Source: Hydractinia symbiolongicarpus (lineage: Eukaryota; Cnidaria; Hydrozoa; Anthoathecata; Hydractiniidae). From it: 64,000 nt of DNA. The stretch's first letter is position 1, and every line of letters starts with the position of its first letter. The translations under genes were made by a program, and so were the position numbers. The notes under the pieces were generated by a model, which was given only the letters and a program-made list of their open reading frames with translations, had not been told where the DNA came from and did no database searches. Positions 35,962-46,889 of the stretch are shown piece by piece. The stretch is from contig NC_079880.1 of the NCBI RefSeq assembly GCF_029227915.1, positions 17,812,001 to 17,876,000 on the forward strand, written 5' to 3'.

Positions 35962-37633
35962 CTATAAACGCGAAAGTAGGTCTGCATAAATATTAGAAGT
36001 GCCACAAATGTGGCGCATCAGCAAATTTATGTTGTGATTTGCTGTAAAATAAAACAACAAGCAAACAAGTTTCGTGATGTGCTCACATTTGCACGAACCA
36101 GTACTCCATATGCGGACAATGGCCTTGTTGTCTGTAAAAATGATAACCTGGGTATCAGACCAATTCTCACCCCACGAATGTACCGCTATAACAACCGCAA
36201 GCAACTCAAGAAAGGTAATGCTGTAATTGTTGGTGTTGTAAAAAGGGATGGAAAACCATTTCCCATTGTAAAAACCGCCTAAACCACTCATGGAAGCATC
36301 TGTAAACATGTTTAAACTTTCTGATGTGAGGAATGATGTTTGGATGACCGCCATCCCGTTCCAACTGGGTAAAAAATTCAGCCACCACTCAATGTCCTTG
36401 CGGGATTCCAATGTAACGGAAATGTGATGGTAAAGGCTACTTACAGTAGTAGAAAGGTGCGACCACATTTGACAAATTTGCATGCAAAAGACAACAATCC
36501 TATGAGTGATAGTAGCTCCTTTTTTGTGCATTTTTTCTTTTCTTTCCACACTCTTAACAAGGACAAAATAGCATCAAATTTGTCCTGAGGTAAACGTATA
36601 ACGAATTCAGTGGTATCAATTTCAATGCCTAAATAGGTCAGGACGCGAGATGGACCAACAATTTTTTTCGGGGCTAAAGGAACTCCTAGGCAGTTAAAGA
36701 CCTGCTGGATTAAATTGATGATATTTTGGCAGGCGGCTTTTGAGGAATTACCTGTAATAAAGTCATCTAGATAATGAAGTAGCTGCCGAATGGAAGCAAG
36801 GTACTGAAGAATCCAGTGAAGTAGGTCCGCAAAGTGATTAAAAGTAAACGGTGACAACTGCCACCAAAGGGAAGAACAACATCAAAAAAATATCTTCCCT
36901 GCCATTTGTAACCAAGGAGGTACCAGTCATCCGGGTGAACTGGACATAACCGGAAGGCATGTTTGATATCAAGTTTGGCTAGAAAGCAGTCTCGGCCGAG
37001 TTCACGTACCATATCAATGGCCTTGTCAAATGATGAATATGTAACTGAATAAGAGTCCTTAGAAATGCCATCGTTAACCGAGAATCCTTGTGGTGAGGAG
37101 AGGTCTAAAATTACCCAGATGGAACCATCTTTTTTAGGTGCTGCACCCAAAGGGGAGCAATGAAAACTAGGAAGAGGAGGACAATCAAAAGGGCCAACTG
37201 TATGCCCTCTATTCAACTCTTTTAAAATAGCTTCATCAACTTTGCTTGCATGTTCCATAGAGGATATGTTGTTGGAAGTTGATGGGAAAAGTTGTCCATG
37301 TTGGTACCCAAGTTTAAACCCATGGCTAAAGCCAGAAAGGATAAAGTTGACTAAGACCCGATTGGGATGTGAAACTAATAAATTGCCCAATAATAAGACA
37401 TTTACAGGAGTGAAAACAAAGGACTTAATCGGAAAAAAATTATTGGGTACTTGGCTGAGAGGGCCTAAATGAGCAACGGTGCCCTGAGTGGTTTTTAGAG
37501 CAATGGGGGCACTTGTGTGGAAAGGGACATGTATTGGAACATGACATGCCTCTATTGAACCGCCAGCACACCCTGGGAGTTGATGGAAATCGTACCTGGT
37601 GGAAGCTGCTTGCAGGAAGATGCTGGGAAGCAT
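35962..37633 (-). pseudogene. DIRS-like reverse transcriptase and RNase H
   Basis: 37633-36767 carries LGAAPKKDGSIWVILDLSSP, FLAKLDIKHAFRLCPVHPDD and VVLPFGG. After a frame change near 36855 the frame continues with LSPFTFNHFADLLHWIL-like text and LLHYLDDFITGN (YLDD active site) and TYLGIEID. After a second change near 36450 comes RNase H: LNMFTDASMSGLGGF, ITFLELLAVVIAVHSWG and VIIFTDNKAIVRI. It would copy element RNA to DNA. Two frameshifts inactivate it. Confidence 0.8.
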
Positions 37634-39706
37634 TCCGAAACGCGGGCCTAACCCACCTGTACTGGGAGACCGGGGGCAATTCGTAGCAAAATGTCCTTGC
37701 TGACCACAACTAAAACATGCGTAAGAGGTTCTTGTGGAGGTGGAGGAGTTGTAAACTTAGTTAACAATGGAGCCCCTCTCAAGTGTTGCGTAACGAGCAA
37801 ATCGTCAAGTTGGTCCCATCTCCGCAGAGAATCATTAGCTAACCGCAGCCGATGCAGTTTGTCAAAGGCATACACAGCGGAGAAGACGTATTGGTTGGCA
37901 AACTGGGTGACTAGAGTTTGATAGGTGACCAGCTGTGTGGCAAGATGGGGATAAAAATAAATAAGGCAACGTAGATAGTTGCTCCATGCAAGGCACCAGG
38001 AGGCAAAGTCCTTAATCCGAGACCTACCCGTGACATTCCTGCTTAGCGAGAGTCGGGGGACTCTATCTGCAGTTCTGACATTGAGGTCGTACTCACCCTC
38101 GTCATCGGGGACAAACGACGAATTTAAGGATGGTGGGAGGAGTAGTTCTAAATTAACATACTCCAAACGCTTAATTTTCTCCAAAACAGCCTTAGGTACG
38201 GCGGGCAGCGAAGGTACAGAACAGTGGGCCTGGGGGATGTGAGAAGACAACAAAGGGGCCTCAATGCGCACAGCTTCATCTGTAGGCTGAGGAACCGCAA
38301 CAGCATCCGTGTTCTGCCCGGATAATGAATATTGGCCTGATTAAGTACAGCAGCTTGCCCCAGTTAAGAACAGGGCAGAAAATACATAATCAGGGCAACA
38401 TAATCAGGACAGATCGGCTTATTACTCAAAAAATATTATTTGGCACTTATAAAAGGAACATAACCAGGACAGGTCTGTTTATATACGACAGTGTAATATT
38501 ATTTCTCACTATAGAACCAACATAATCAAGACAGGCCGACTTAAGTATGACAGTCAAATATTATTCGAGACTTATAAAACAAATATAATCGGGGCCCACC
38601 ACTTTTATATCATTTGTCATCACTTCTGACAAGCAAATAGCCCTGGTAGCAAAGTTTTTGTTATTCTCAAATGAAACGAATTTTTGTGGCAAATACTAAA
38701 TTTTGGGATTCGTAAGTTTAATAACTTTTCACCAAACTTAATTCCTGCAAAAAGAATAATTTAGGTTCCGTGAAATTTAGTTACTTCAAAGTATAAGAAT
38801 TACATCGATACTTTTTTCTTTCGCCATGTATAGTTTTTAGGGGTGTTCTATTTTCCAAAGAATGTTTAATTTACAAAAGTTCGAAGAAAATGCCAATCTC
38901 AGTCTGTCTGGCCAGCCATTATATCAGCGTTTATAATCCGGTCACCACGACATAACCAGTGCAAAAAAAACATAATCGGACCATGCGTACATAATCCGGC
39001 TGTCCCGGTTGTAAACAGGCCGTTTTTGCAATCTGGGCAGAACATCCGCGCCATCTTGATCAAGAATTAGGTCCAAAAAGCCGGCGGGCCGAACACAAGA
39101 GCGCGAGGAAAACAAAGATGGCGCAGTGTAATGGTGCCCCAAAGACGTGGTTGGTACAGTTAAATTCAAATGATTTAATTGGTTAGCCTCTACTTGGCTA
39201 CGAATTTCCGTGCGGACAAAATCAAATAAGTCCTTTTTTAAATTGTCAAAAGTTGTATTTTTTCGTTTGAACAGGACTCGTTTATTCGAGGCTTTGTGAA
39301 CTTTAGACGAAGGTATGGTTTTGTGCAAAGGAATTTCCTCACCAGAGGCATTGCTGATGTCGGCATCGTCAGAGGATAATTCAGTGACCACGTGTTGCTG
39401 GGGAAGGTCGCTATCTCCAATACGTGTTGCACTGGTAAAATGAGCCATCAAAAGCTCAACAATATTCAGAAGAGATTTCCCTCTTGTGTGGATGTTTAAG
39501 GAGTTGGCCAGTAGAAGGAGCGCTTCCTTGCCCATAGAGGCTCACTGTTCAGCTGTGCGCATGTGAGGCTCTGTTTCAAACACAGGAGTGTCAAAAAACT
39601 GCTTACCAGACTGGGGTGTGGATGAGCAGCATGGTTGTTCACTGGGCGTGTCGGTTGCTGGTGCTTTAGTGCCTTTTTCAAGAGGTTGTTTATTTTTAGG
39701 TGCCAT
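37440..39706 (-). pseudogene. DIRS-like Gag
   Basis: It starts MAPKNKQPLEKG at 39706. An in-frame TGA near 39543 precedes MGKEALLLLANSLN (39535). The frame runs to ~39005, is broken by a ~0.7-kb insertion (38320-39010), and resumes at 38271. Near its end is a CCCH-like cluster, VCWRFNRGMSCSNTCPFPH then KCPHC, characteristic of DIRS Gag. Here Gag would bind the element RNA. Stop, insertion and frame changes make it non-functional. Confidence 0.7.
38320..39010. mobile_element. Repeat-rich insertion inside DIRS gag
   Basis: Gag coding similarity stops around 38320 and restarts around 39010. The DNA between is non-coding. It has at least three ~61-bp tandem units (38395-38590) built on a CATAATCAGGACAG motif with variants CATAACCAGGACAG and CATAATCAAGACAG. 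More CATAATCCGG-type motifs occur near 38935-39000. The outer edges resemble each other in inverse (CCCGGATAATG at the left; CATAATCCGGCTGTCCCGG at the right), suggesting a small inverted-repeat element. Confidence 0.5.
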
Positions 39707-40066
39707 AGTGTTGCTGTCCAGGATATCTGCTGAACAAGAGCTTCAAATCTGAGGAGCTTTAATCTTCAACAACCTCAGTTCTTTATGGCTAAAATTAAAC
39801 TGACCCATGTGTCATATATTTATTGACTTGTATTATTAAGGGAGGCAAAACAGATGCATGTTGACCTGGGGCAACTGAGACAATGCTCTAAGCAGATATA
39901 ATCCAACATGGCTACCTATTACCTGAATCAGAAGTGCCTTATCCTTAACCTTATTTGAGGTACAGTACTAGGTCAGAGCCAGAGTGGTATCTATCATTAT
40001 ACAGGACAGCTAGAAGGTATACTGAAGTCACCACAATTAACATGAGCTAAATATTCATTTAGCTCC

Positions 40067-41890
40067 ATTTGTAATAAGCTCAACTCCGATATATCCAGAT
40101 GCTTTTACCATCTCTGCAACAATACCTGATACTCCTGCAGCCTTGCCAATCTTCAATTTCCTAATAGCCTCCACTACCCATTCTGTCTTGATCTGCATAG
40201 CTGGCCCTTCTACGACATCATCATAAGACAAATTATCCTCGTCCCAATCAAACTCAGTGTTAAGCAACCTCTGATAATGATTCTTCCAAGCTACCCTTTT
40301 CTCCTCCTCTGTGCTAGCCAAAACACCTTCATCATTACGTATACACTTCTCACCTACAATATCTTGATTAGTCTTCTTCATTTGCTTTGCTATCTTGAAT
40401 ACCTCATTGCGCTGGTCTTCCCTTCTGCAAATCTGTTTCTCTCTGCTTCTGATTTTGCCTTATACACTGCTGTACGAGCGCGACGCTTAGCTTCTAAGTA
40501 AATATTTTTACTACCACCTGACTTCCACTCTTTCCAAAGTTTCCTCTTTTCCTTTATACATTGGTCAACCTCATTATTCCACCACCAGGTCTGTCTATGT
40601 CTAGCTGGTCGTTTCGTCCACCCAAAGGTATTATCAGAAGCTTCTAGAAGACAATTCTTCAAAGTAGTCCAAGTACTTTCAACATTGTCACTATCACATT
40701 GACTATTGTAGGCTAACTGCTGAACTTTTGCACTAAATTGTCTTGCTACAATCTCTTCCTTCAGCTTCCAGACTTTTCGACGGGGCCTGTACTTTCCCTT
40801 GGCTTCTTTAACACTCTTCAAGATAATATCACAAACCAGCAACCTATGCTGGGAAACACACTCTTCCCCCGATATAACTTTCACGTCCTTCACCACTTTC
40901 TTGTCTGACTTTCTAACCAGGAAGTAATCTATCTGTTGTGTCTTACAACCACCTGACTCATATGTTATCAGCCTACTCTGTCTCTTACTGAATGATGTGT
41001 TGCAAACCACCATGTCCGTTGCCATTCCAAACTCAAGCAATCTCTCCCCTTCCTTATTTCTGCTCCCAAATCCATAGCCTCCATGCACACCTCTATAACC
41101 TTCAGATGACTTCCCAACATGACCATTAAAGTCGCCGCCCACCATGACAAGTTCAGTGTCTCCAAACTTTGATGTGACTGCTTTTAACTCATCATAAAAC
41201 TTATCTTTATCTTCCTCACTGTGTCCACACTGTGGAGCATAAACTGACAGAAAAGTGACAATCCTATTACCTATCAAAAACTTTATCACTATAATACGAC
41301 TATTAACACGTATAACATCTATTACTTTTTCTACCCACTTCTCTGCAACGAATATGCCAACTCCTCCATATCCATCACTATTACCAATCCAAAAAAGCTT
41401 ATACCTTGCCCTCCTACCTTCCATAAATCTCTCCTCTCCACCTAACTTCCTTAACACAACACATATCAACAGATCTACCTTCTAACATTTCAACTACTTC
41501 ACCTGCTCTACCTCTCAGAGTACCAACATTTACACTAGCCATCCTCAACCTAGTGTTATCTACCTTGTGATGTGATAGCTGGGTAACGGTCTGACGATGC
41601 TCACATCTGACATCTGTCCTACCGTGCGCGACACCTTCACTCCTTAGAGTTCCAGCCCCGTTTACGCAGTTTGTCTGATCAACTATTCTTACGGCCATTA
41701 ATAAAGAGTTTTGGCAGTGTTTTACAGCTGGATGCCCTTCCTATCGCCAACCGTTCACAGACCGGACTGGGTGTTTTTTAAAGTGACACCATCACTATGT
41801 GGCATTTCATTGGACTTCCACAATCGCCCCTTTAAACTAAGGTATGGTGGAGGACGTTCAACTCCTCTCTTGTCTCTTAAGGAGACCCTT
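40067..41890 (-). pseudogene. LINE A, 5' half: apurinic-type endonuclease and start of RT
   Basis: ORFs at 41698-41414, 41469-40390 and 40381-40055 encode, in order, MASVNVGTLRGRAGEV, GGVGIFVAEKW, FLSVYAPQCG, GGDFNGHVG and QIDYFLVR (APE endonuclease motifs). Next come the linker (WWWNNEVDQCIKEKR) and KAAGVSGIVAEMVKASG at the RT start. Frameshifts near 41440 and 40390 disable it. Its last LINE codons (ITN) continue exactly into LAN of the 3' half if 29865-40066 is removed. An untranslated leader extends to about 41890. Confidence 0.85.
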
Positions 41891-41897
41891 TACTAAA

Positions 41898-42280
41898 ATG
41901 ATCACAGGTATTGGTCATCTACCATACGAAGAAAGACTTAAACAAATTTGATGTCTCTGGAAATTAAGAGGAGATTAAGCGCTGACCTCATAGAAATATT
42001 TAAAATAATGAATGGGTATGGAAATTTGAACCTGAATAACTTTTTTGAACTGAGTGAGAATTCACTGACTAGGGGACACTCAAAAAAGATATGGAAGCCT
42101 CATAGTAGGCTGGATAAAAGAAAATTTTCATTTGTTCCTCGGGTTATTAATGAATTGAACACTCTACCAGAGAAAGCAGTGACTGCCTGCCCCAGTTCTA
42201 AAACTACCACTGATGTTGGCCTACTAAAGACGTTATCTGGTAAGTTATTGCTGGCTATTTTTTTAAAAAACAAGACATAA
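41898..42280 (+). pseudogene. CR1-like LINE C-terminal fragment
   Basis: The + strand reads KMITGIGHLPYEERLKQI, a stop, then RRLSADLIEIFKIMNG and TRGHSKKIWKPHSRLDKRK, then FVPRVINELNTLPEKAVTA. This is the conserved C-terminal tail of CR1/jockey-type RT proteins (LPYEERL, LxxDLIExxKI, RVxxxWNxLP). 5' truncated and dead. It abuts the 5' end of LINE A but lies on the opposite strand. Confidence 0.65.
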
Positions 42281-43069
42281 AAAGACATACCACACCAGGC
42301 CTATTAAATACAAAAAAAGTACTTGTGATAAATCATGCCGACCTAGCTTTAATAATTTTTAGGTGCAATTGATACTATAGAAATTAGGGGAAAAAATTAG
42401 AACAAGCAAGACTAGGGTTCGATTTCCCTTATCAATGTTTACCATAATAGCCCCATGTTATACCCAAGCCATGTGGGGGTTAATTGGGGAGATGACACAC
42501 TGTGTGTGCCGTTGGATGCGGAGTTGTCTGGTAGTAGACAGGCTAGTCATGTAAAATATGCACATCTAGCTTTAACGCTCTACAGCTGTTGTATGTTAAC
42601 TGACAACTGGCTAGCCAATTAGCCAGATAATAATGCTGAATGAAATCGGGCCTTAGTTTACCGCCAGCCGCCGGCATATAATAATATATATGCATTTATA
42701 AAAACGCAATTATTAGAAACATCAAAATAGCCAGCTAAAAAAAGTCACGCCATCACCACCCCCCCTCCCTGTAACATCTTCTTCAGGGGATACTTCCCCG
42801 GGAGAGGGAAAACCAAGATCCTGCCCCCGATGCAATATTAACCCTGAACCCCTCCGAATGATGGCTTCTCTTGTAGTCGGCCGGTACGTTTTTTGCAGCT
42901 TTTTGAAAGAAAAAGACGCCTTAAGTGAAGTGTTTATATGTTAAGCGAAAAATTTTGTCTCATAGGCTGTTATTGCCGGCAAAGGAGGTTTAACCCTAAT
43001 AGCGTTTAACCCCAATTTTTCAAATCAGGGAAAAGACAAGTGCCTATCACAATCTTGTTTAAGCACATA
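42281..43069. other. No gene seen
   Basis: Mixed AT-rich and C-rich DNA between a LINE tail and the BEL-type element. Short ORFs only, none recognised. Confidence 0.4.
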
Positions 43070-43382
43070 TGTTACTGCGCGTTGTTGTTCGGTTCACATA
43101 AAAAAACAGAATTTTGTAAGATTCGACAGTTTCTTTCCAATAATAAAGTACAAATCCTCAAAATCCGTAGTAAACTGTTCTCGCTGTTCACAACGCTAAG
43201 CAACTGTTTTACACAAAAATACAACTCTTTTTATACACAAAAGTGACACAAAAACATAACAATTACTGCACAGCTACGATACGCACGACTAACACACACA
43301 ATGACATTAGCGCACCACAAGGGACAACTCAAACACACAAACTATAATTGTCTCTAAACGAAATCCCATAGGGGCCATTTCA
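43070..43382 (-). repeat. BEL/Pao element 3' LTR (minus-strand orientation)
   Basis: On the + strand it begins TGTTACTGCGCG and ends GGGGCCATTTCA. Its partner is 45975-46287. It contains GTAGTAAACTGTTCTCGCTG, the segment whose complement lies beside the 5' LTR. Confidence 0.9.
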
Positions 43383-43399
43383 TCTGGCTCCCCTCAAGT

Positions 43400-45897
43400 T
43401 CATCTTGAAAATTGTGGCTCCTCGTCGGGGATTCGATATTCTAACAATTGTATCAATTTCGTGATTGGTCGATCCAATATTGTACCAGCACGGCTACCAA
43501 GCTTCACGCTACAACTCCGAACCTTTCCATCTGCACTCGTTTTTACAGCCACCACTCTTGCCAGTGGCCACCGTCCTCTTTCACAATCCTCATTTTGCAC
43601 CATCACTATATCACCAGCAGCAAAATTTCGTTCGTTTTTATTCCACTTTGTTCGTGTCTGTAGTGAACACAGATATTCGCATTTCCATCGTCTCCAGAAC
43701 ATATCCAACACATACTGAGCTCTTTTCCACTGTTTCCTGCAATATAACGACGCTTCTTCAAAATTACCAGGAGGCGGTAAAACTACCTTTGATTTCATCG
43801 TTAGAAGAGCAAGTGGTGAAATTGGTGTTGCACTGTTTGCATCGCTGATTGCTTCGACGCATAAAGGTCTAGAGTTAACGATACTTTCTGCTTCTGTTAA
43901 AATAGTGTGCACCGATTCTTCACTCAAACGCGAGCCATTATGATTGAAAAGATCTTTTAATATTGCGCGCACAGATCGAATCTGGCGCTCCCATACTCCA
44001 CCCATGTGCGAAGCAGCAGGTGTATTCCTCTTCCAGAGAATCCAATCACAACCAACACTTTGAAGGAATTGTTTAACTTTCGCATTGTCCATTTGTTTTA
44101 ATGCCTTTATGAACTCGGTCTCGGTGCCGACAAAGTTAGTGCCGTTGTCGCTTCTCATCGTTCGAATGTTTCCTCTTCTAGCAACAAACCGTCGCAAAGC
44201 TAGAATGAAGGAGTCAGTTTCCAAGGTGTTGACAACTTCAATATGGACGGCTCTGCTCGCCAAACAGGTAAAGAGGCAGCCATATCTTTTTACAAACTTT
44301 CGATATGGTTTTATGACCAATGGCCCAAAGAGATCCACTGCGCAGTATGTGAAAGGTGGGCATGCGTCTACTCGATCTTTGGGTAAATCTGCCATGACTT
44401 GCTGGCCAGCTCTTCCCCTCAATATTCTAGAATCAACTGTCGTACTGCTGAGTTGATGTGTATGATCCAATATCCACGTTGCCGAATTTCTTGCAATGTT
44501 ATTCCTCTCCCCGAATGGTGAGTGTTTTCGTGGCACCATCGGAGCACAAGTTCGGAAAACCAACTTTTTTTGGGAAGAATAGCAGGATATTTGAATTGAT
44601 ACGCTTCATCCATGTTGCACAATCTTCCACCAACTCTGAGAATTCCATCATCGTCAATGAAAGGACTCAATTTGTATAATTTGCTGCATTCTTTCAAAGC
44701 AGACTTCTTAATTTTGTCGTTTCGTCGATCTTGTCTCCATTCCTTTGAAGCAAGAGCTTTAATTTCAGAGGCAAAGTGTTGTTGTTGTACTAATTTTATT
44801 AAACATTTTTCGGCTCGTTGAAGATCTTCAACGCACAGCACTGGGGGACTCGCCTTCTGGCTTCTTCTTGTCATCCCATGACTTGGGGCTTTTATTTTCA
44901 TCTTCAGAATGTCGATAAATCGACCGACCAAGGCCATGACCCGTATGCATTTCTGTAGCCTGGAAATTCTTCTCTCGAATGTACATAAGATTCCAGAATC
45001 AGTTGCTGAAACAAATACTGAAACGCTACGTTTAAATTCGGGATCATCAGTGACACTGTTTTTCGCTGGATCGTAGGCAGCTGGCCATGCTTCCCTTTCT
45101 TCCCAGAGAAACTGAGGTCCCTTGAACCATCTACTACTATTCTCTACATGTTTCAAACTTATGCCTCTCGAGGCATCATCGGCTGGGTTTTCATGGGAAG
45201 GAACGTGATTCCATTAATCCAACGAAGTATTTTCTTGAATTTGTTGAATTCTATTTGCCACAAAAATATGAAAACGTCTTGATTCGTTATTAATATAACC
45301 CAGTACTACGTTGCTGTCTGTCCAATAACATTCGTAGTCTACGGCAGGCATTTCTTGCTTCAACATTACTCCGACCTTTACGGCCACAGTTGCTGCTGTC
45401 AACTCCAACCTTGGTATTGAAACCATCTTTATTGGAGCTACTCTCGATTTTCCAAGGAGTAAGCAGCAGTTGACGTTTCCTTCTACATCTATTTTCATTA
45501 TTTTTCGACAATCTTCCAATTTATGTTTGTTCGAACAGTAGAGACAATCTCTGGTGACGCCCGTCAGGTTTGTTTTAAGTTTGGGTGGATCTTTCTTGTT
45601 TTTCACGTCATTATCCTTTTTATTCTTCAATTCACTGATGGCTTCTCTAGAGTAGAGGGGATCATTTTCAAGCGTTGTCTCTTGCTCCATGAAGTCAACA
45701 AAATCCCTCAGCTCCGCTTCGTTCGTTTTTATTCCACTTTGTTCGTGTCTGTAGTGAACACAGATATTCGCATTTCCATCGTCTCCAGAACATATCCAAC
45801 ACATACTGAGCTCTTTTCCACTGTTTCCTGCAATATAACGAATCCGCTCATATGCGAAGTGCCAATCTTGGGTGAATAATGGTTGTATAGGTGTCAT
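43400..45897 (-). pseudogene. BEL/Pao Gag-Pol remnant
   Basis: 45897-45214 fuses a gag zinc-knuckle region (DCLYCSNKHKLEDCRKIM) directly to pol (SIPRLELTAATVAVKVGVML, YWTDSNVVLGYI), the A17/RNase H-like part of BEL/Pao. A TAA at 45214 precedes HENPADDASRG-type text in the same frame. 45156-44419 has the integrase zinc domain (HENTHHSGRGITLQEIRQRG). After a frame change near 44440, 44563-43400 has the integrase core (YCAVDLFGPLVIK, MRSDNGTNFVG, AASHMGGVWERQIRS) and the C-terminal domain (GDIVMVQNED, RGRWPLARV). RT and protease are absent. Confidence 0.85.
45718..45842. repeat. ~120-bp copy of the integrase 3' region inside gag
   Basis: These bases match 43632-43750 almost exactly. At 43.6-43.75 kb they encode integrase C-terminal sequence (CRKQWKRAQYVLDMFWRRW). 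At 45.7-45.84 kb the same DNA is read in another frame as part of the gag ORF (AGNSGKELSMCWICSGDDG). The native position is the integrase end, so the gag copy is a secondary insertion, perhaps by template switching during reverse transcription. Confidence 0.8.
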
Positions 45898-45948
45898 TGG
45901 CTCCGGTTATGAAGGCGCTAGAAGTCATCCAAAGTTGGTAAAGAAAAT

Positions 45949-45972
45949 TGAACAGCGAGAACAGTTTACTAC
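45949..45972 (-). promoter_or_regulatory. Candidate self-complementary primer-binding site
   Basis: Two bases inside the 5' LTR, where a tRNA primer-binding site is expected, the minus strand reads GTAGTAAACTGTTCTCGCTG plus TTCA. Its exact 24-nt complement occurs in the LTR at 46072-46095 (and at the matching place in the 3' LTR). No tRNA-complementary TGG-type site was recognised here. Base pairing of the RNA leader to this site could prime minus-strand DNA, as known for Tf1. The pairing is seen; the role is inferred. Confidence 0.5.
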
Positions 45973-45974
45973 TA

Positions 45975-46287
45975 TGTTACTGCGCGTTGTTGTTCGGTTC
46001 ACATAAAAAGACAGAATTTTGTAAGATTCAACAGTTTCTTTCCAATAATAAAGTACAAATCCTCAAAATCCGTAGTAAACTGTTCTCGCTGTTCACAACG
46101 CTAAGCAACTGTTTTACACAAAAATACAACTCTTTTTATACACAAAAGTGACACAAAAACATAACAATTACTGCACAGCTACGATACGCACGACTAACAC
46201 ACACAATGACATTAGCGCACCACAAGGGACAACTCAAACACACAAACTATAATTGTCTCTAAACGAAATCCCATAGGGGCCATTTCA
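45975..46287 (-). repeat. BEL/Pao element 5' LTR (minus-strand orientation)
   Basis: Same sequence as 43070-43382 except for A/G in an A run near 46010 and G/A near 46030. For a minus-strand transcript this is the upstream LTR. The 24 nt at 46072-46095 are the exact complement of 45949-45972. Confidence 0.9.
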
Positions 46288-46292
46288 ACATA

Positions 46293-46784
46293 CTTGGAAA
46301 TATTTTACCATTCTCTTTTCATTTTCTAATAGAAGTATAATTATTTGAAATATATCTTCCGGTTTTTGCACGAAAAAATGGTTAAGTATTGCAAAATCTT
46401 GCAAAATTAACAGTGAAATTGGAGAAATCGGATTCGACATATTTCGAAAAGATTGGAATTAATTAGTCGTACATATTTTTCACAGCGCTATTTCGTGCAT
46501 CCTTTGCCAGCATGAAGTAATGAAGAATTTCTATTAGCTCCAAAATGCACATTGACGCATGCGCAAAAAAGTCACGTGTCGTTAAAAATTGACGCATGCG
46601 CATAAAGCTCTCCCCACGACCCCACGAAATTCAACTACATCATAAAAAATGGCGAATGTGCCAAACAGGTCCCGGCTGAAGTCCGACGATATAATCATCA
46701 GAAATTGAGTAGAGAGTCCCTACTTAAATAGTCAATGCTAGTTAGGGGTTTATGTAGATATAAAAATAAACTGGTTTATCTATA
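46293..46784. other. No gene seen
   Basis: AT-rich, with two copies of TTGACGCATGCGCA (about 46551 and 46589). No ORF recognised. Confidence 0.35.
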
Positions 46785-46889
46785 CATAGGTGAATATTTA
46801 TCATAGCACATCCGTATTTCATTCTCAACAGAGAATGTTTCACCCCGATCAGACCTCTGATCATGACGGGCGAGTATAATGCGTGTAAA
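46785..46889. repeat. Tail of tRNA-like repeat without its core
   Basis: It matches the 135-bp tail of the tRNA-like family from ACATAGGTGAATATTTATCA through ATGACGGGCGAGTATAATG. The tRNA-like core is missing. A complete copy lies 570 bp downstream. Confidence 0.6.

Larger units (their letters stand above)
29865..40066 (-). mobile_element. DIRS-like tyrosine-recombinase retrotransposon, copy I
   Basis: Reading 5' to 3' on the minus strand: leader (40066-39707), gag (39706-37440), RT and RNase H (37633-35962), tyrosine recombinase (35941-~35000), 3' region. The 3' region is interrupted by LINE B at 30158-34139. The ends match the short relative at 56513-58743. A loosely conserved inverted terminal similarity is visible: TTAATTGTCTTGG on the left, and GTTAATTGTGGTGAC read inward from the right. 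The right side has an extra ~26 bp, CATGAGCTAAATATTCATTT then AGCTCC. No target duplication is present, as expected for recombinase-mediated insertion. Confidence 0.85.
43070..46287 (-). mobile_element. BEL/Pao-type LTR retrotransposon, internally deleted
   Basis: 313-bp LTRs at both ends (TG...CA on either strand) differ at only two visible positions. A 5-bp target duplication ACATA flanks it (43065-43069 and 46288-46292). The 3.2-kb length is about half that expected for the family. Coding on the minus strand runs gag finger, pol C-terminal protease/RNase H-adjacent region, integrase. Protease and RT are missing. A purine-rich tract (GAGGGGAGCCAGA on the minus strand) precedes the 3' LTR. 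Termini and duplication show it inserted as a unit, so the enzymes were probably supplied in trans. Confidence 0.9.

Noticed and set aside
43448-43848. Several plus-strand ORFs opposite the BEL/Pao integrase, and similar ones near 45523-45879.
   Set aside because: They are shadows of the minus-strand pol; their shared text reflects the internal 120-bp duplication.
46551-46605. Two TTGACGCATGCGCA copies as a regulatory element.
   Set aside because: Only two short copies and no adjacent gene; chance or a decayed repeat cannot be excluded.
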